From: Anthonomus grandis grandis
Taxonomy: Eukaryota > Arthropoda > Insecta > Coleoptera > Curculionidae
Length of the DNA stretch: 64,000 nt
Direction of reading: 5' to 3'
Assembly: GCF_022605725.1 (NCBI RefSeq)
Contig: NC_065546.1
Coordinates: forward strand, 42,156,227-42,220,226
In this document: in pieces, positions 1 through 15,000 of the stretch
Numbering within the stretch: position 1 is the stretch's first letter
Layout of the letters: the number at the start of each line of letters is the position of its first letter
Made by a program: the position numbers and the translations under genes
Notes under the pieces: model-generated
Databases searched by the model: none
What the model was told of the DNA's origin: nothing
The model's input: only the letters and a program-made list of their open reading frames with translations

Positions 1-14
1 CCGGAAAAGAAACC

Positions 15-19
15 ATGGG
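15..19 (+). CDS. homer: Homer coding exon 1 (five coding nucleotides)
   Basis: ATGGG at 15-19 lies in a good start context (AAACCATGG) and is followed at once by the donor GTAAGC at 20. Joined to exon 2, which opens at 2388 in the matching phase after a pyrimidine-rich CAG acceptor, it yields the conserved Homer N-terminus. The 5' UTR part of this exon runs off the window start. Confidence 0.85.
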
Positions 20-3000
20 GTAAGCCATATCCATAATTAAATGCCAATTTTAAAAACTGTTTTATTGGTAATTCGGACGTTATATGGTATAGTTATTTAG
101 CACAGTGGATTTCATGAAGGAATCACACCCAGTTCTTGTTTTTTTTTAATTTATTTTTTATTTATTTATTCGCCTTATAATAAACTTGCAAATTAATAAA
201 TAAAATTGTTGAAAAGGCTTGTGGATGTCACACCCAGACATTTATAATTCAATAAAATATCTAAAAAACTATACAGGCTTGAACAAATTGTATGTTTAGG
301 TCAAAACTTTCAGTCCTAAACTTTGCCAACAATACTGGCAATTATCTGATATATATTGTATGAAAATTATAAGGAAATCTATTATTAACAAAGCTAGAAC
401 AATAAATTATTCATGATAATCATATTTTCATTATTTTTAATTTTTAAAATTGTGTTATAAAGGGCTCATATGATAGAAATGTATAGACATATATAGAATG
501 TTTAATACTATTTTAAATTTACTATTAAATTGATTTCTTTGATATTCCTTAGAACCCTGTTAATTGTTAGACTGCTTTAATCTGCCAAGAAACTATAATT
601 AGAATAAAATAAATGTCAGTCCAAATAGTTGAACAAAATTTGGCTAAAAATATACCTAATTTCCTTTGGTTCTATACCTACTAATGATGTAGAACTTTTG
701 TATATTATCTTTAAACACTTTTAAAATTCCATCTTATTTATGTGTTCAACTATTCATTTCCAAATCAAAGACAATTCAAGTCAATTATGCTTTATTGTAT
801 GAGGAGCTAAGACTCCTATTTACAAAGCTGAATTAAAAAAGAAAAAATGTTAGATAAAGGTATAAAAAACAATTTTTATGTATAACAAAATAACAACAAA
901 AGGCAGACAAACATGAACAACAATAAGTTAACAATACTTACAATTTACAATGATAGATGATAAAATTCCTTAAGAGAATAAAAGGCCTTGCTTAACAATA
1001 CTTTCTTCACCTGTTTAAAAAGTCCCTCACTATCTAAATTTTTGATTTTCAGAAGCAGATGGTTAAATATTTTTATTCACTCATATATGATTGAACTCTT
1101 AGTCAAGGAAGTTTTTAGAATGGGTATTCCCAAATTCTTGGTTCTGAACCTTGTTACCATTAATTGCATTGTTCTGCTATTTAGTGATCTTTTGTATTTT
1201 TTGTAAATCATATATATGTCCAAATTTTTGCTGCCCTTACCGAAAAACATGAGGATGTCAATTTTTTTTCTCGAGATCTGTGTATGGCCATCAAACTTCA
1301 ACCACCAATCCCAAAAACTTGTAAGTTGCCTACTTAATGAGACATCTAGAACTATATCAGTACAGTACATTTAAAGTTTATATTAGTTTTTTTTGAGCAA
1401 TAAAAATCAACCAAGACAGAAGTTAAACACTTCACATATGGTTTCTGATTAGTTAAGTAAGACTGTAGCCAGTTGAGAGTAACTCTTTGAAAACCCTAAT
1501 AAGTAAGTTTCTGCAGCAGTATTCCTTAATTCACACAGCCACTTCCCCAAAAATTTGTTGGATTCCAAACTGGCTAATATTTAAAAATTTATGTTTTTAA
1601 AGAAATGACATCATTCTAGATTTGACTATCTTTTCTATAACTTAGATAAAGTAGGAAGAAGGGATATAGGGTTATAGAAAAAAAAGGATCTTTAAAACTG
1701 CCACCTTTAAACAGAGGTCTTACCAAAGCTGAATTTAAACTATATGGGAATATACTTGAATCAAAAGAATTATTTATTGTAGTAGCTAAAACACACAATC
1801 TGGCAGCCTGGTAAATATTTCTACTGAAACTTCAGTCAATTCCTCATGAGTTTTTATTCTGAATTTGTCTAAGTATGGTTTTAATTTCATTAATATGAGT
1901 ATGAAATAAGCTAAATGAACCAGACACTGAAATATGTCTCAAATATTGCATAGGATCCAACCCATATGGCATCTGGCAAGTCAGCTTTTGAGCAATAGAG
2001 CAATGAAAATCATTAAAATTGTTAACATTAATCTGATGCTGATTACTAGAACTGACAGTCATGCCTCTCAAATTATTAATTATGTGACAAATTTCTTTAG
2101 ACTTGTTTTTGCCTGATTAATTTGATTGTTATAAAAATTTTGTTTTGTGAACTTAATTACTATGCAATAAATCACTTTATATGTGTCAAAAATGTTATAA
2201 AAAATGTGGCACAAAATAGCTTTCTACCCTTATTTTCTTTGTAACCCATGGCTTCCTAATTTTTTCCCCTTACATTTTTTTGAGGACAATTTTCCTGAAA
2301 AACTTGACAATTTGGACATTTTCAATCCCCGCTCTCTGAATAAAATGTATGCGTTTTTGCCACTTTTTTCAACCTTTATCTTTACAGTGAACAACCAATT
2401 TTCACATGTAAGGCCCATGTCTTTCACATTGACCCAAAGACGAAAAGGTCCTGGATGCCTGCATCAAGCACAGCAGTGAGTGTATCATTTTTCTACGATT
2501 CTTCTCGTAGCTTATACAGGATAATAAGTGTGGAAGGCCAAAAAGCTGTGATAAACAGCACAGTCACCCCTAACATGACTTTTACAAAAACATCTCAGAA
2601 GTTTGGGCAATGGTCTGATGTTAGGGCAAACACAGTGTATGGGCTGGGATTTTCTTCAGAGGCTGAGTTACAGAAGGTAACATTTTTAACTAGGGGCATT
2701 TAATAGTGAAAAAATGTTTTTTATTTTAGTTTATTGATAAGTTTAGTGAGGTTAAAGAAGCTACAAGATCAGCCATAAGTAAAGTTACTGCAAATGGAGG
2801 GTCTGCTGTAACTCCTGTGACTAGCGCAAATGCTAGCCCAATTAATGCAAGAACTGCTTCTAGTAATCAAGAAAATGCTGATAACCTTTTGGAACCACCA
2901 GGTAAATATTTGCTATTTCCCTTTTTCTGCCTATAAATCATCCATTTATCAGGAGATAAGAATGAGGCAAAGTAAATAGTTTAATATAAGTTTAAATTGA

Positions 3001-6000
3001 TAAGTCCAGTGCGACAGTTCACTTTATTGCACTGTGAGTAATAACAAGTAAATTATCCCCTTTTAAATTACATTTTGGAGTTCCAATTTTCTGTTGAAAT
3101 AAATGTTTAAATGATCATAAGGTACTGCTGCACTTCCTCCAATACCAAACATTAAAGATCAAGACGATTCGGGACACGGACGTTCGCATTCCTTATCAGG
3201 AATCCAGAGTTCTGAGAGTCCCAGTCACCAGGTAAAAATGGAAAAACCTACTTTTAGCAGCACGGGCGGATCCCCAAACAACGTCGAGATGCAACTGAAG
3301 TACGAAAATGACCGTCTTAAGTTAGCCTTGGCGCAAAGGTAAGTCCTGTCATTAAATGTTTATTTGTTGCATATTTTTGGTTTTTAATTTTTACCATTTA
3401 TTTAGTAAAAAAAATTAACTACATATTCATATTACAAGAAAAAATATAATTAATAATTTTAATACAAAATAACTATTTACACTTGTTAAAACTTTTGTCA
3501 TTTATACATTATACCATTACCTTCTTACTAATATACATATTATCTTTGTATATTATAGACAAACTGACATGAAAAATTGTTTAGAAATAAGTGGTTTTAT
3601 ACTAAATTTACAATCAAATGATTTTTACATGCACTTTTAAAAAATCAAATTCAAAACCAACACAGAGTTGTTGATACAGCATTGCTATGAGCTAAATTAA
3701 TTCTAATACAATACATATATCACAGAGTAGAGAAGGAGATTCTTGAGTATAAAATGGGAGGTGTGTATAATATACAGTGGTGGCCAAAAGTATGGAAACT
3801 TTTTTAATTTGTATTATTTTTTTTTTAGGAAACCAGGAACTATAATAAAGTTACTTATATTGTGATAAAGGATATATAATATATTACTTAACTTAACATA
3901 TTAATTTAAAATTAAATGTATTATAAAAAGAAAATGAAATAAAATTAACATTTTCTTGGCCAAAAGTTTGGAAACTGAAGAAAGTTATTTATATAAATTA
4001 CACCTAAATCAAAATCTGCTAATATTTTGTGGCATATCCCTCCGAATTTATTACTTCTCTACATCTTCGTGGCATAGAATTGACAAGTCTTGCACAGTCT
4101 TCACTGGAAATGGCAGCCCACTCAGTTTGCAGTATTTCCCACAGTTGAGCCTTGTTTGAAATCGAATGGTTTCGAATCTTCCTGTCCAAATGATCCCATA
4201 AATTCTCTATGGGATTCAGATCTAGGGACTGTGAAGCCCAATCCATTAAAGCAATGCTCTGTTTATTTAACCAGTTTTTCACAAATTGGGACTTGTGTTT
4301 CTTGCTGAAACAACCATCTCAATGGCATTTCCTCCTCAGCATGAGGCAAGATGTTGTTCTCCAATATGTCTTTGTATAGAAATCGGTCCATTATTCCATC
4401 CATTTTAACCAGGGGACCAACACCTGATCGGGAGAAACAACCCCACACCATTACGCTTCCACCATGTTTTACCGTAGGCATTTGGTATTTGTGGCTGTAC
4501 CTTGTACCTGTTGGTTCCGGACATAACGTCTCCCGTCACCCCCAAATAATTGAAACTTACTTTCTTCACTAAACAATACAGTATTCCAATTTTGGTGAGA
4601 CCAGGTAAGATGATCTCGTGCAAATTTCAAGTGATCCTTTCTATTTTTCTTTGATATTAGTGGTTTCTTTACAGCAACTCTTCCATTAAGCCCCACTTCA
4701 TTTAGCCTTCTTCTTACCATGTGAGCAGACACAGAAATCCCCATTTCACTCATTTCTCCAGAAATATCTATAGAAGTTTTCTTTGGGTCGTTCATCGATA
4801 TTCTTTTCATTACCTTCATAGCCCTTTTGGACAACTTTCTTGGTCTTCCTTGCTTGTGGGCTACTGAAACATTTCCTCTCTCTTCAAATTTTTTAATTAT
4901 TTTTGAAACAGTGCCTTTTAAAATGTTTTGCTGATAAGCTGTTTATTTATTAAAAAAAAAAACATGCTTTATTGTTATTAACAAAGAAAAATTGTTCTAA
5001 ACAAAGCTACCTTAAATTACTACCACTAAACTTAACCACTACACCCCATACACACTCGAGTTCCAAAACAAACATCAGAAAACAATACATAAGAACAGCA
5101 GAAAAAAAAATACATAAAAAGTAAATTAAATTCCATAATTATCCCCTCAAGTATAAGACAGCAAAGAATTCTAATCATACAAACAAATCAAATAAAATTC
5201 AAATACTGTAAACTTACACTTAGGGAAAATTAGAATGTGTCGACGTAGTATTCATCCAGTGAATAGTAACATTTTTCGGTCAAAAGTATTTTCAATTTAC
5301 GTTTAAAAGTGTCAATACATGTTGCCTCCCTGATTCCACCTGGTAAACGATTGAAAATTTTGATTCCCTAGTAGAAAATATTTTTTTTAGTAATTGTGGA
5401 GGAGGAGATTGGAAGATTTAGATCGTTCACTTGACGCGTTAAGTATCTTGGATTTGGGGTTATAAATTTAAAGCGATTTGCAAAAAGTAAGCAGGCCACT
5501 TCCTGAATGTAGAGGGAGAAGACAGTGTGTATGCCCAGCCTAACAAATAATGGGCGACAGGAATTTCTTGGTTTAGCCCCACAGATGTAACGTACAGCAC
5601 GCTTCTGTAAAACAAGCAGCATTTGTAGAAGGTAGGCAGCTGCATTACCCCAGAAGCAAATGGCATACCTAAGGTGGGATTCAATTAATGAAAAATATAC
5701 AGATCTTCCAAACTCCATGCCAAGCTCCAGGGTAGCCGCTCTGACTGCAAAACAACCTGCAGACACCTTTTTGCAAGTACCGAAGATATGCTCTTCAAAT
5801 CTGAGTTCTCTGTCAATGAATATACCCAAAAATGTTGTATTATCAATCTGCTGAACTACTGAATTAGAAAAAGGCAAGCAAAAGACAGCAAGTTTGATTC
5901 AAACCAGAGATTTACTGCCTGAAGATCAGTTGCTAATGTAGTTCGCAGAGGATCTGTGTCTGGGCTGTGCCAAAGAAGTGTGGTATCATCGGAAAATAGA

Positions 6001-9000
6001 GTAAATTTTCCCCATACATTAATTATAACTTACATCTATAAAATATTAAACTTATAACTTACATCTCTATCACTAGTAGCAGCTTCCACAACATCATTCG
6101 ATGTTTGGATTATTTTACAGGTATTTCTTTAATTTTACATTTTATCATCACTTTTCGTTCAAAATTGCTTATGTAACCACTATTCATTTGTAAAAAAATG
6201 CGTTCTTTCTGATTCTGCATTAAAAAAAGGTGGTTTCCATTTAAAAAACATATTGATGACGTCATATCTTTTACGTAGTAAATTATTTTACGTCTCTCCA
6301 CGTAGAAAAACTCTAAACCCAATATTAAAATCGACGGGTTCGGGCATTTTTTTCAGAAACGGTTTATTTCATTTTTATTCAATTTATCCGCTACTTTACG
6401 CATGCACTGTATAATATGTTATGTCTACGTTATATAGTAGGAGAATTTAAATACTAGTTTGTACATGTACCATCCACATACAACACTACAGAATTTGTTG
6501 ATTTATAATCTGGTACATACTTATTTCACAAAGCTAACAAAGTAGGATCATCAATATTACCATTAATAAGTTTATGCAATATTAATAAACATGCCATAGT
6601 TCGGCGACTTTCTAACGTTTTTAAGCTGTATGTTTTCATGATATCAAATTTGGGAATTACACAGCTGATATGTGCCAGTTATTAATAATATATCTTAATA
6701 ATTTTTTCTGTGCCATGTTTAAAAAATAATAGTATATAAGCAATAGGGGCTCCATATAATAGAGTAATATGCTAGGTTCTTCCATAAGATACATAGACTG
6801 TTCTGACACATTTTAGATTATAAAGGTTTTTACGGTTTCTGACAATAAATCCGTACAAAGCATATAAAATCGCTTTGTTAACAATTTCACTAATATGCAT
6901 TTTAAAATCAAGTTGCGAATCAAAAACAACACAAAGATTCCGCCACTTCCAACTTGATACAAAACCTCTCCATTAATCTTATTTTTATTTTTTTTCTTGT
7001 TAAGCTCATTACATTACATTTGCTAATATTAAAAAGTAGACCATATTTTAGTGACCAACTATAAATTCTGTTCAAATTATCTTGCAGTTTTTGATTTTTT
7101 TATATAAGTTAATAATAAACATTCTGAGTTATTAATTTCTTTAGACAAATCATTGAAAACAAAATGTCTGACCTTTATCCTCTAACAAAAACTTTCTATC
7201 ATCTATGTTTTAAACAAGATTGAAAAAACTGAACTAAATTAGTATTAAACCCAAAATCTTCATCTAATTTGTCTAAAAGAACACTATGCAAGATGTTGTC
7301 AAAAGTCTTTGTAAAATCCATGTAATTGATTCAAAAATCTTTGTAGCACAGGATGAAATGGCTTTTGGTCTATAATTCTCGATATTTGCTGAACCTCTTA
7401 TTTTAAGACTGGAAAAATGGAAAATTTTTTTGGAAAGGTTTTAGTGTTTAAATAGGTTTTTATGGAATTATAAATTCATTCATGTATGTAATTATAAATT
7501 GTACATCTACATGGATTTCATAGTTTTAATATTTACATTGAAAAGAAGTTCTGTTGAGTACCATCGATCTTTTTTATATATAATTTTAGGAATCTATTTT
7601 TTTAATTACTTGTAGCAATAAAGTCCTGCCCAAGCCAAAATGCCATGTATCAAAAAAAGATTTAACAAGTGATTTAAACTTATTTCAGTTCTGCCAATGC
7701 AAAGAAATGGGAAATCGAGCTCACCACCTTGAAAAGTAATAACGCACGGCTGACTAGCGCCCTACAGGAAAGCACGGCAAATGTCGAGGAATGGAAAAGA
7801 CAATTGGCGAGTCTTAAGGAAGAAAACTCTCGTATGAAGTCCAAGTATCAAAACGATTTAGAAAATAGTAGAGGTATTTACAGCCTTTTACAGTTTATAT
7901 TGTGATATTGTATATTTAATTTTTCTATTTTAGGTGGCGGTGATATAGGCGACGAATTAAGAAAAGAAGTGCAGTCCCTAAGGCTGAAAGTGGAACAACT
8001 AGAGATCGAAGTGCAGAAGAAAAATGACGAGATCAGGAATCTTACGTCTGGCGGGAGACTTCCGGACATCCAGGTATAAAAATTATCATAACAACATTGA
8101 ATAGAGAGTAGATGGGTGTTCATGTTCAATTTTTAACTTTAACTAGCCTAATTTTTTGAGCCAACCTAGTTCATTAAGAGGTAAAACGGGCCCATGTTAC
8201 TTGTACAAATGTTTCTATGAACTTTATTTCAAAACAAAGTAAATCAAATCTGCTTTATTATTCTATAACATTTGTTGTAAATAATCTCATATTTAGCTCA
8301 TATCTAGGCTAAACTAAAAATTAAAGACCTAAGTAGTTAAAAGTGATGAAGAGTTACATGTCAGGTAGAATAATGCACAGTACGTACCACATACAGAATA
8401 TCTAACCCAGTAAGCTTTTGCCAACAAGTAAATCTATTGTTAAAATATTCTTGAATATCGTAATAGGCTCCTGCAACAAGCAACCCTTTGACTTTAGTTC
8501 CTTTAACATATTTTTCCACTAATCTTTTATTTGTAATACATGAATTCCTCACTTTGGCTTTATTCATGTACCTAATGGCCCTTTCTTGTAACACAAATAC
8601 TGCCTGAATTAGCTGTTTAGCACAAGAACCGCAAGAAGCTCAATATGATGTTCAAATTTTAATGTATGATCAATTTGCAAGCCTAGAAAATTACTTTCAA
8701 CAGTTCTGACTAAAATTTGATTTTCTAGATCAGCTGGAGGTAAAGTGGACTTAAAAGACATAGTGTTTGTTTTTGAAATATTGAAACGAGTCACACCAAT
8801 TTTTAATTAGCTGTAGGTCATAGTCGACAAAGTCCATCAAAAACTCCTAATCTCTATTGTTCCATAACACAGTGGCATCATCTGCAAACATAATAAACTT
8901 TCTAGAAATATTCAGATCCATAATGTCAAAATAGAACACCAGTATTAAGATCCTCTGGTTAAAGATTTTTTCATAGTATGAGAGTGATCTTATTGCTTAA

Positions 9001-12000
9001 ATATGATTGAAACCAATCGACTCCTCAACCTCTGAATCCACATATCTCCAAATTGTGCACCAATGTCCTGTCATTCACACAATCAACTGCTTTTGTTATG
9101 GCACTCCTTGCATAAAATCTCTTCAAGAAATTAAAAATAGCATAATTAGCAGATTTGTTCTTTAGGAACCCAAATTGAACTGTGCTGAACATTTTCTTTT
9201 TTAATGGATAATGGGAAACCTGTTTTTTTCAGATTCAAATTTAAAAACTAGCTTTATTATCACAGAGTTGTTGACAAAGCCTTGCAATGAGCTAAATTAG
9301 TCCTAATAAAACACAAATATCACGGAGTACAGAACGACATTCTTGAGTATGAAATTGTTTAATATACATTCAAAATTCAACAACATTAAAATACATAAAA
9401 AATTAAATACCACTAATTATATAAAAGAAAAGTAAATATTAATTTCAGCTAGTTACATTAAAATTGTCGTCCAGAGTATAACAGGCCTCTGAGACCAATA
9501 TTTCCTTTAAACCTCTCTTTCAGATCTAACAGGACAGTCTATTTATCCAATGCTAAGAGGAAATTAAAGATTTTCTCATCCACATAAACAAATGACTTTT
9601 TTATTCGCGCACTGTGTGATATGGGTAATCTGAAACTGTAAGTGAACCTAGAATGAAAAGAATTGTCTCTTATTTCGTTTATATGAGTTTTGATAATAAA
9701 ACTTGCAGTCTGTAAGATATACAGGGTTATCCAAATTAAGTGTCCACCATTGGTAACTTTGTTACTAGTGAAAATACAAAGTTGCTTAAATTAGCAAACT
9801 AGTAGCATTTTTTAATGTGTATCTTATATTTTTTCAGTTAAAACATCAAATTTGAAAGAAAAAAGTTTATAATGACTTTTCTCCTAGGTTACAAGTTAAT
9901 AAGTTTTCACACTTTTAACTTTAAAGCGTCGACATTGTCGTACCTTTACTTGTAGATTTGGTTTTTTAAGTAACCCCAGAAAAAGTAATCAAGTGGGGTT
10001 AGATCTGGCGATCTGGGAGGCCATTGGGTGAGGCCATATGTTCCTATCCACTGATGATAACGCACCAAACGTTAAAACTGAAACGGACTTATGGACCTCT
10101 TGGATGTACTAACAAAAGATTTTCTCTTGTCTAATAATGGTGGTGTTTTCTATTAAGCATTCCAGAATTTCAGAAATTTGATTCATCTGTCCATAAAATG
10201 TAACGAAAGTTATTTACATTTTGGCGACAAAGTTTAAATACCAATGGCAAAAACCAAGTCTTCTCTCTGGATCTCCTACCAAAAGCTTTTGAACTGGTTG
10301 GTACTTATGCGGAATAAATTTGTACTTTTTAAAAATCTTTTGAACAGTATCATAACTGATATTAGAGTCCTTGAGAATATCAATCTGGTATTGAATTCTC
10401 ACGATAAGCTTCGAAATATCCAACAACGGCTAAAAAATATGCAATAACTGTAATTTCCGTGGCCTCGCTTATTATGAATTTCTAAAACTAATGTTTCGCG
10501 TGTAATTTAATTTTTCCAATAATATATTGAAATCATCTAATTTACCTTAACTAGATTATAAATTTTATACTGGTTTGGTGAAATTGTTATTGTAATCTCT
10601 GGACCTAAAAAAATTGAATCTTCGTTCTGTTTAAGTACGTCCATATAACGAGCACCGGATTTAATAATGCACTGTACAAAATAGTTGTTTTAGCTTTTTC
10701 TCTAACCTAGAGCCTTTCTTCTTTGTGCTAGTTATAAATTATTTAAGTACTATTCTTACCCGAAAAAAACTCGTATTTGCTGATGATTTTAAGATTTATT
10801 CTACTATCGTGAACACAAGTGATTGCCATTCTTTGCAAACTAATTTGAAGTGGGTTGTTTTGGGGTGCACTGATAATGAATTATAATTCTTAACATCTTG
10901 GAATTCAATACACTTTCTCAAAAAGTCTGAATCGATGTCGATCTATTTCGGATTTGTGTGTTCGTGTACCTTTGTAACTAAATTTTCGTTTATCACATGT
11001 CTCTAATCTTGCATCGATCTTCACGGTTCGCAATTATCAAGGTTTCCATAACACGGAAGCAATAAAAACTTTATTGTTTTGTATGTTCTAAACTTGAATA
11101 CGAATTCTGTTATTCGGAGCCCCTATTATGCAATTCATAAATATTCTAGAGAAAAGATTCAACGAAAGTTTCTTGAGTTTTTTAAAATTGATTAAAGTTA
11201 GATTTTTAAAATCCTCCGCAGGATATTTCATACAATCTCCTTTTAACCCGATTCTCCATGGAATCTCCTGAATTGAGGAGAAATAAAGCTTCCGTTGTTT
11301 TGTTACATACAGTTCTGTGTGGAGATATTGATTGTCCTAGTTTACTATAAAAATTATTTTTTTGCGTACTACCATTAAATTTTAGGAATATAAGATTTTA
11401 TTATACGGCAATATTTACCATTGTATGTAATGTGTACTAACGCTAAAACAATCTCTCAGTCTTGTGATTTAGTTGCGTGCTTACGAGCTGAAGTTGTGAG
11501 AGCATATTGAAGATTATCCAATGAAATTTTCTGTTTTTTTTCTTTTTCTCCTAAGCATTTTTCGACTTTACTTTTATGTAAATTTTTCTTTAATGTTTCT
11601 GAGATATAATCAAACTTCGGTTGAAAAAATTTTTCTTTCATTTTGGATTGATTTGTTTTTTCTAACTTACTTATTTTTTAGTGTTAAGACTTGTTATCAG
11701 AATATTTAAAATACAGTTTATACTTTAATATTATGTAGCATATATCAATGTATCTATATATATTGACGATACCTTAACCCATTCGCGGACAAAACAAACT
11801 TTTTTGGGGTCTTCCTAGAACATTTTTTTTTTAGAATCGGCATGTCTTAAGGGCATAAATAATATGTCAGTTAGAATTTTTTTGTTTGTGGTGTTTTTTC
11901 GTAAAGAAACACCCAGACTGCTATTGCAGACCTGTCCCTTTGGATAATAACTTGCGTTATATAGGGACAAGACTGCTTATGCAGACAATATATTTATTGA

Positions 12001-15000
12001 AAGGTTGCATAGGTACTACGAAATAATATATCATGTATAAAAATAAAAGTTTTTATTCACAAAAGTAAGAAACTACAAAAATATTAATTCATATGCTTAT
12101 AACATAGATATTACAAAAACCGAAATCATTTATTGAAATGAAAATTTTCAAAGCATTGCCCAACACACAATGGGGGATGCGTTTCGCAAACCTTACATCT
12201 CCATGATGTCTGCCCGCGTTTGTCATGCTTAGAACACTCCCGGCATCGCAGGAAATGGCTTTTGCGTTTAGAGTTGGGCGGGACTGGTATTTTTTCTAAG
12301 ACATGTAGAACTTCAGGTACAATTGTCTCCTCAGCTGTAACGTGTGCCGCAGGGACTGAAACTTTTGCAGCTTTTGCTGCACCTTGGTTCACCAGTTTTC
12401 TTCCGTCTCTCAAATTGTTTGGAATCCCAAGTAATCCCCTAATGATACTCTCCCGAAATTGATGTAAATTTGTTTTTGATTTTGTGATATCTCGATACAG
12501 CAAGAAACTATTTATAACTGTAACATCTAACAGATGAAATATCACCTTTTTGTACCATCTGTTTGATTTTCTGGGGCAGCTATAATAGGAAGTAAACTGA
12601 TCACATCTGTCTACCCCTGACATATTCATGTTATATTCGTGAATTTCTTTTGGCTTTTGTAGTTTTTTCCCATAAGAATTCGAAACCTCTATCATCGTTG
12701 GGTGAAATTTGGTAGTAATGCACAAAACATCGCGCTTGTCCTTCCATTTGCTGACATACACTTTACCATTTCTTTTCCAAATATGGTCGCCTCTTTTGAG
12801 TTTTTTTGTCGTAAATACTTTTGGGTTTTAGTACCTGTCGTGTGAGTTTTTCTACGAAGGAGAATTTTGGACAACCCCACGCTATTATAATAAATGTCCA
12901 TTATCAAGTGATGACCTTTATCTAAAAATGGCTACATTAGTCTGAATACCAATGCCTGTAGCTTGGAAACTTCTCCATCGTCCTGTTTTCCTTTATATAT
13001 TTCAATGTTATGATTGTACCCATTTGGAGAGCATAATTCAAAGAATTTAATTCCATATTTGGCACGTTTATTTTTTATATATTGCCTAAAGCTCAATCTG
13101 CCTCGGTGCAATAAAAGCGACTCATCCAGTGCTAATGCCTCTTCCGGGGAAAAGGCTTTTTGATAATTGCGTATCAAAATTTATAGCAGAGAAGTAACTT
13201 TATTCAGACGATCGACATTTAATTTTTCCTTGGTGCAGTTGAACGCCCGTAGTAATTGCTCATACCTCCTTCCAGTCATTACGTTGGAAAATATGGGATG
13301 ATAGTAAAGGGGATTCAAGGAGAATATTTTTCGCACAGTTGGAAAACGTATTTGGGCTTGAAGAAGTGACAATCCAAAAAACTTACACATTTCTTCAAAA
13401 TTGGTGTTCGGAAATGATGCCATTCGCGCATACCTTGCATGGGGTCTGTTGGTCGTTTCCATTTTTTTCCCATACTCATTAGTGCATGATGTCAAAAGAT
13501 CCATCACTTCATCATCCCACAAAGTTTTGAAAACTTCCAGCGGTGATGGTACATGATCAAATCTTAATTTGATCCCAGCATTTGCGTTGTCAAAGTTGAA
13601 ATCCGGAATGTCTTCAACGTCGCTGTGCCATTCCTTATCGCTGTCTGACTAATTATAGCTTGGCGATGGTAACGGTTCTGCGTCATTCGATGCTGAACTG
13701 ATATCCTCGTTCTCAGAAGCGGTACTTTCTTGAGTTTCATCAGAGCTATTATTTGATGGAACATAGTCTTCATCCCCACTTGTTGATGAGTTATGATAAG
13801 GATCCTCATCACTTTGTTGACTAGCCTCATCCGAACTAGACGATACTGATTCAGCAGTCTCGACTTCATCATAAAACTTCAACAGCCTAGCTTCTTCTTT
13901 TTCGTCCATTTTTCTGCAAAAAAATAGAATTTTACTTGTACTGCCGAGACAAGTAGCTTATGTAATACAGAATGTCCATTCACAGTATGTACTTGCCTAG
14001 ATTTTCTGGCGAGGAGGGGCTCATGCAATGAGATGTTTTTTATCTGTTTTGGTTACCAAAATCTATACACCTAAAAAAATTTTGAACCTAACCTAACTAC
14101 CACACAACGAATTTTCGGGCTACACAGCTGCAGCTACATAAGCAAAAACGTGTAAAAACAAAATATTATACTGTGCCCTAGTTATTTATTGTGTGCACTA
14201 CTTTTCAATGTTAGTTTTCTATTATCACCACCAACTCCAGATTGAAACTGGCCAAAACCATATGTAAATACAATTTCCAAAAAAAAATGAGCCCTGTTTC
14301 TACTTATTTTTCACCTCTAAAACTTACCGAACACAGGCGCACTTTATTGGCACACAAACCACGTCTGATTGTCTAACCTTATGTAGATTTTGTCTGCACT
14401 TGCAGTCTTGGCGCCAAAAGATCAGCTGACTGTCAACACATGAGCAGGTAACATATATGCATACGCTTCGTGGGACGATTCTCAGTATTATTGTAGTATT
14501 TAGTGGGACACAACAGATCTTTCTAAACCTTAGTACACGCTAATAACGACTGCAATTGAAGACTTGTCCTCTGGGGACGATCAAATTGCGTCTTCATTTG
14601 CAGGCGTGCCCCTGCACGTCTGTCTGCATATGTAGACGTGGCCGTGAATGGTTAAGAATTATTACAACATTGTAATTTTTTGCCTTATAAATGGTATTTT
14701 GTTGGGTTGTACTTCAAATAAATAAACAACCCTTTTAGTCCTCTGCCCGACTGCCTTACCTAGAATTAAGGTCTTTTTTCTAGCATCATGGCTGATTTTG
14801 GCATATGAAAAAATATCAGTATTGTTCTCAAGTGCAGCAGTACCTTGTAGTTTTTTCATTTTCGAACAATATCATTTGTTATCCATTTCCAAAGCTTTAA
14901 TAGACCCGTATTTGTTCCTCGCATTTCTTCGCGTAATTTCAAGAGTAGGTTGGTCTTCTAATTGCTTTGAATTATATTCCGTTTGAAAGTTAAATAATTT

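Larger units (their letters stand above)
11778..14651 (-). mobile_element. piggyBac-family DNA transposon with both ends
   Basis: TTAA flanks at 11774-11777 and 14652-14655 bound imperfect terminal inverted repeats CCCATTCGCGGAC (left) and, inverted, CCATTCACGGCC (right). TTAA target duplication plus the encoded transposase identify piggyBac. Length is 2874 bp, typical. Short palindromic subterminal repeats lie within 250 bp of each end (listed separately). Inserted in Homer intron 6, opposite in orientation. Confidence 0.9.

Noticed and set aside
2204..2479. Frame overlapping Homer exon 2 in another phase
   Set aside because: The exon 2 reading in the Homer phase is conserved; this frame starts in the intron and has no similarity.
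4351..4572. + strand open frame of 73 codons
   Set aside because: Antisense to conserved Tc1 transposase blocks.
12220..12462. + strand open frame of 80 codons
   Set aside because: Antisense to the piggyBac transposase C-terminal part.
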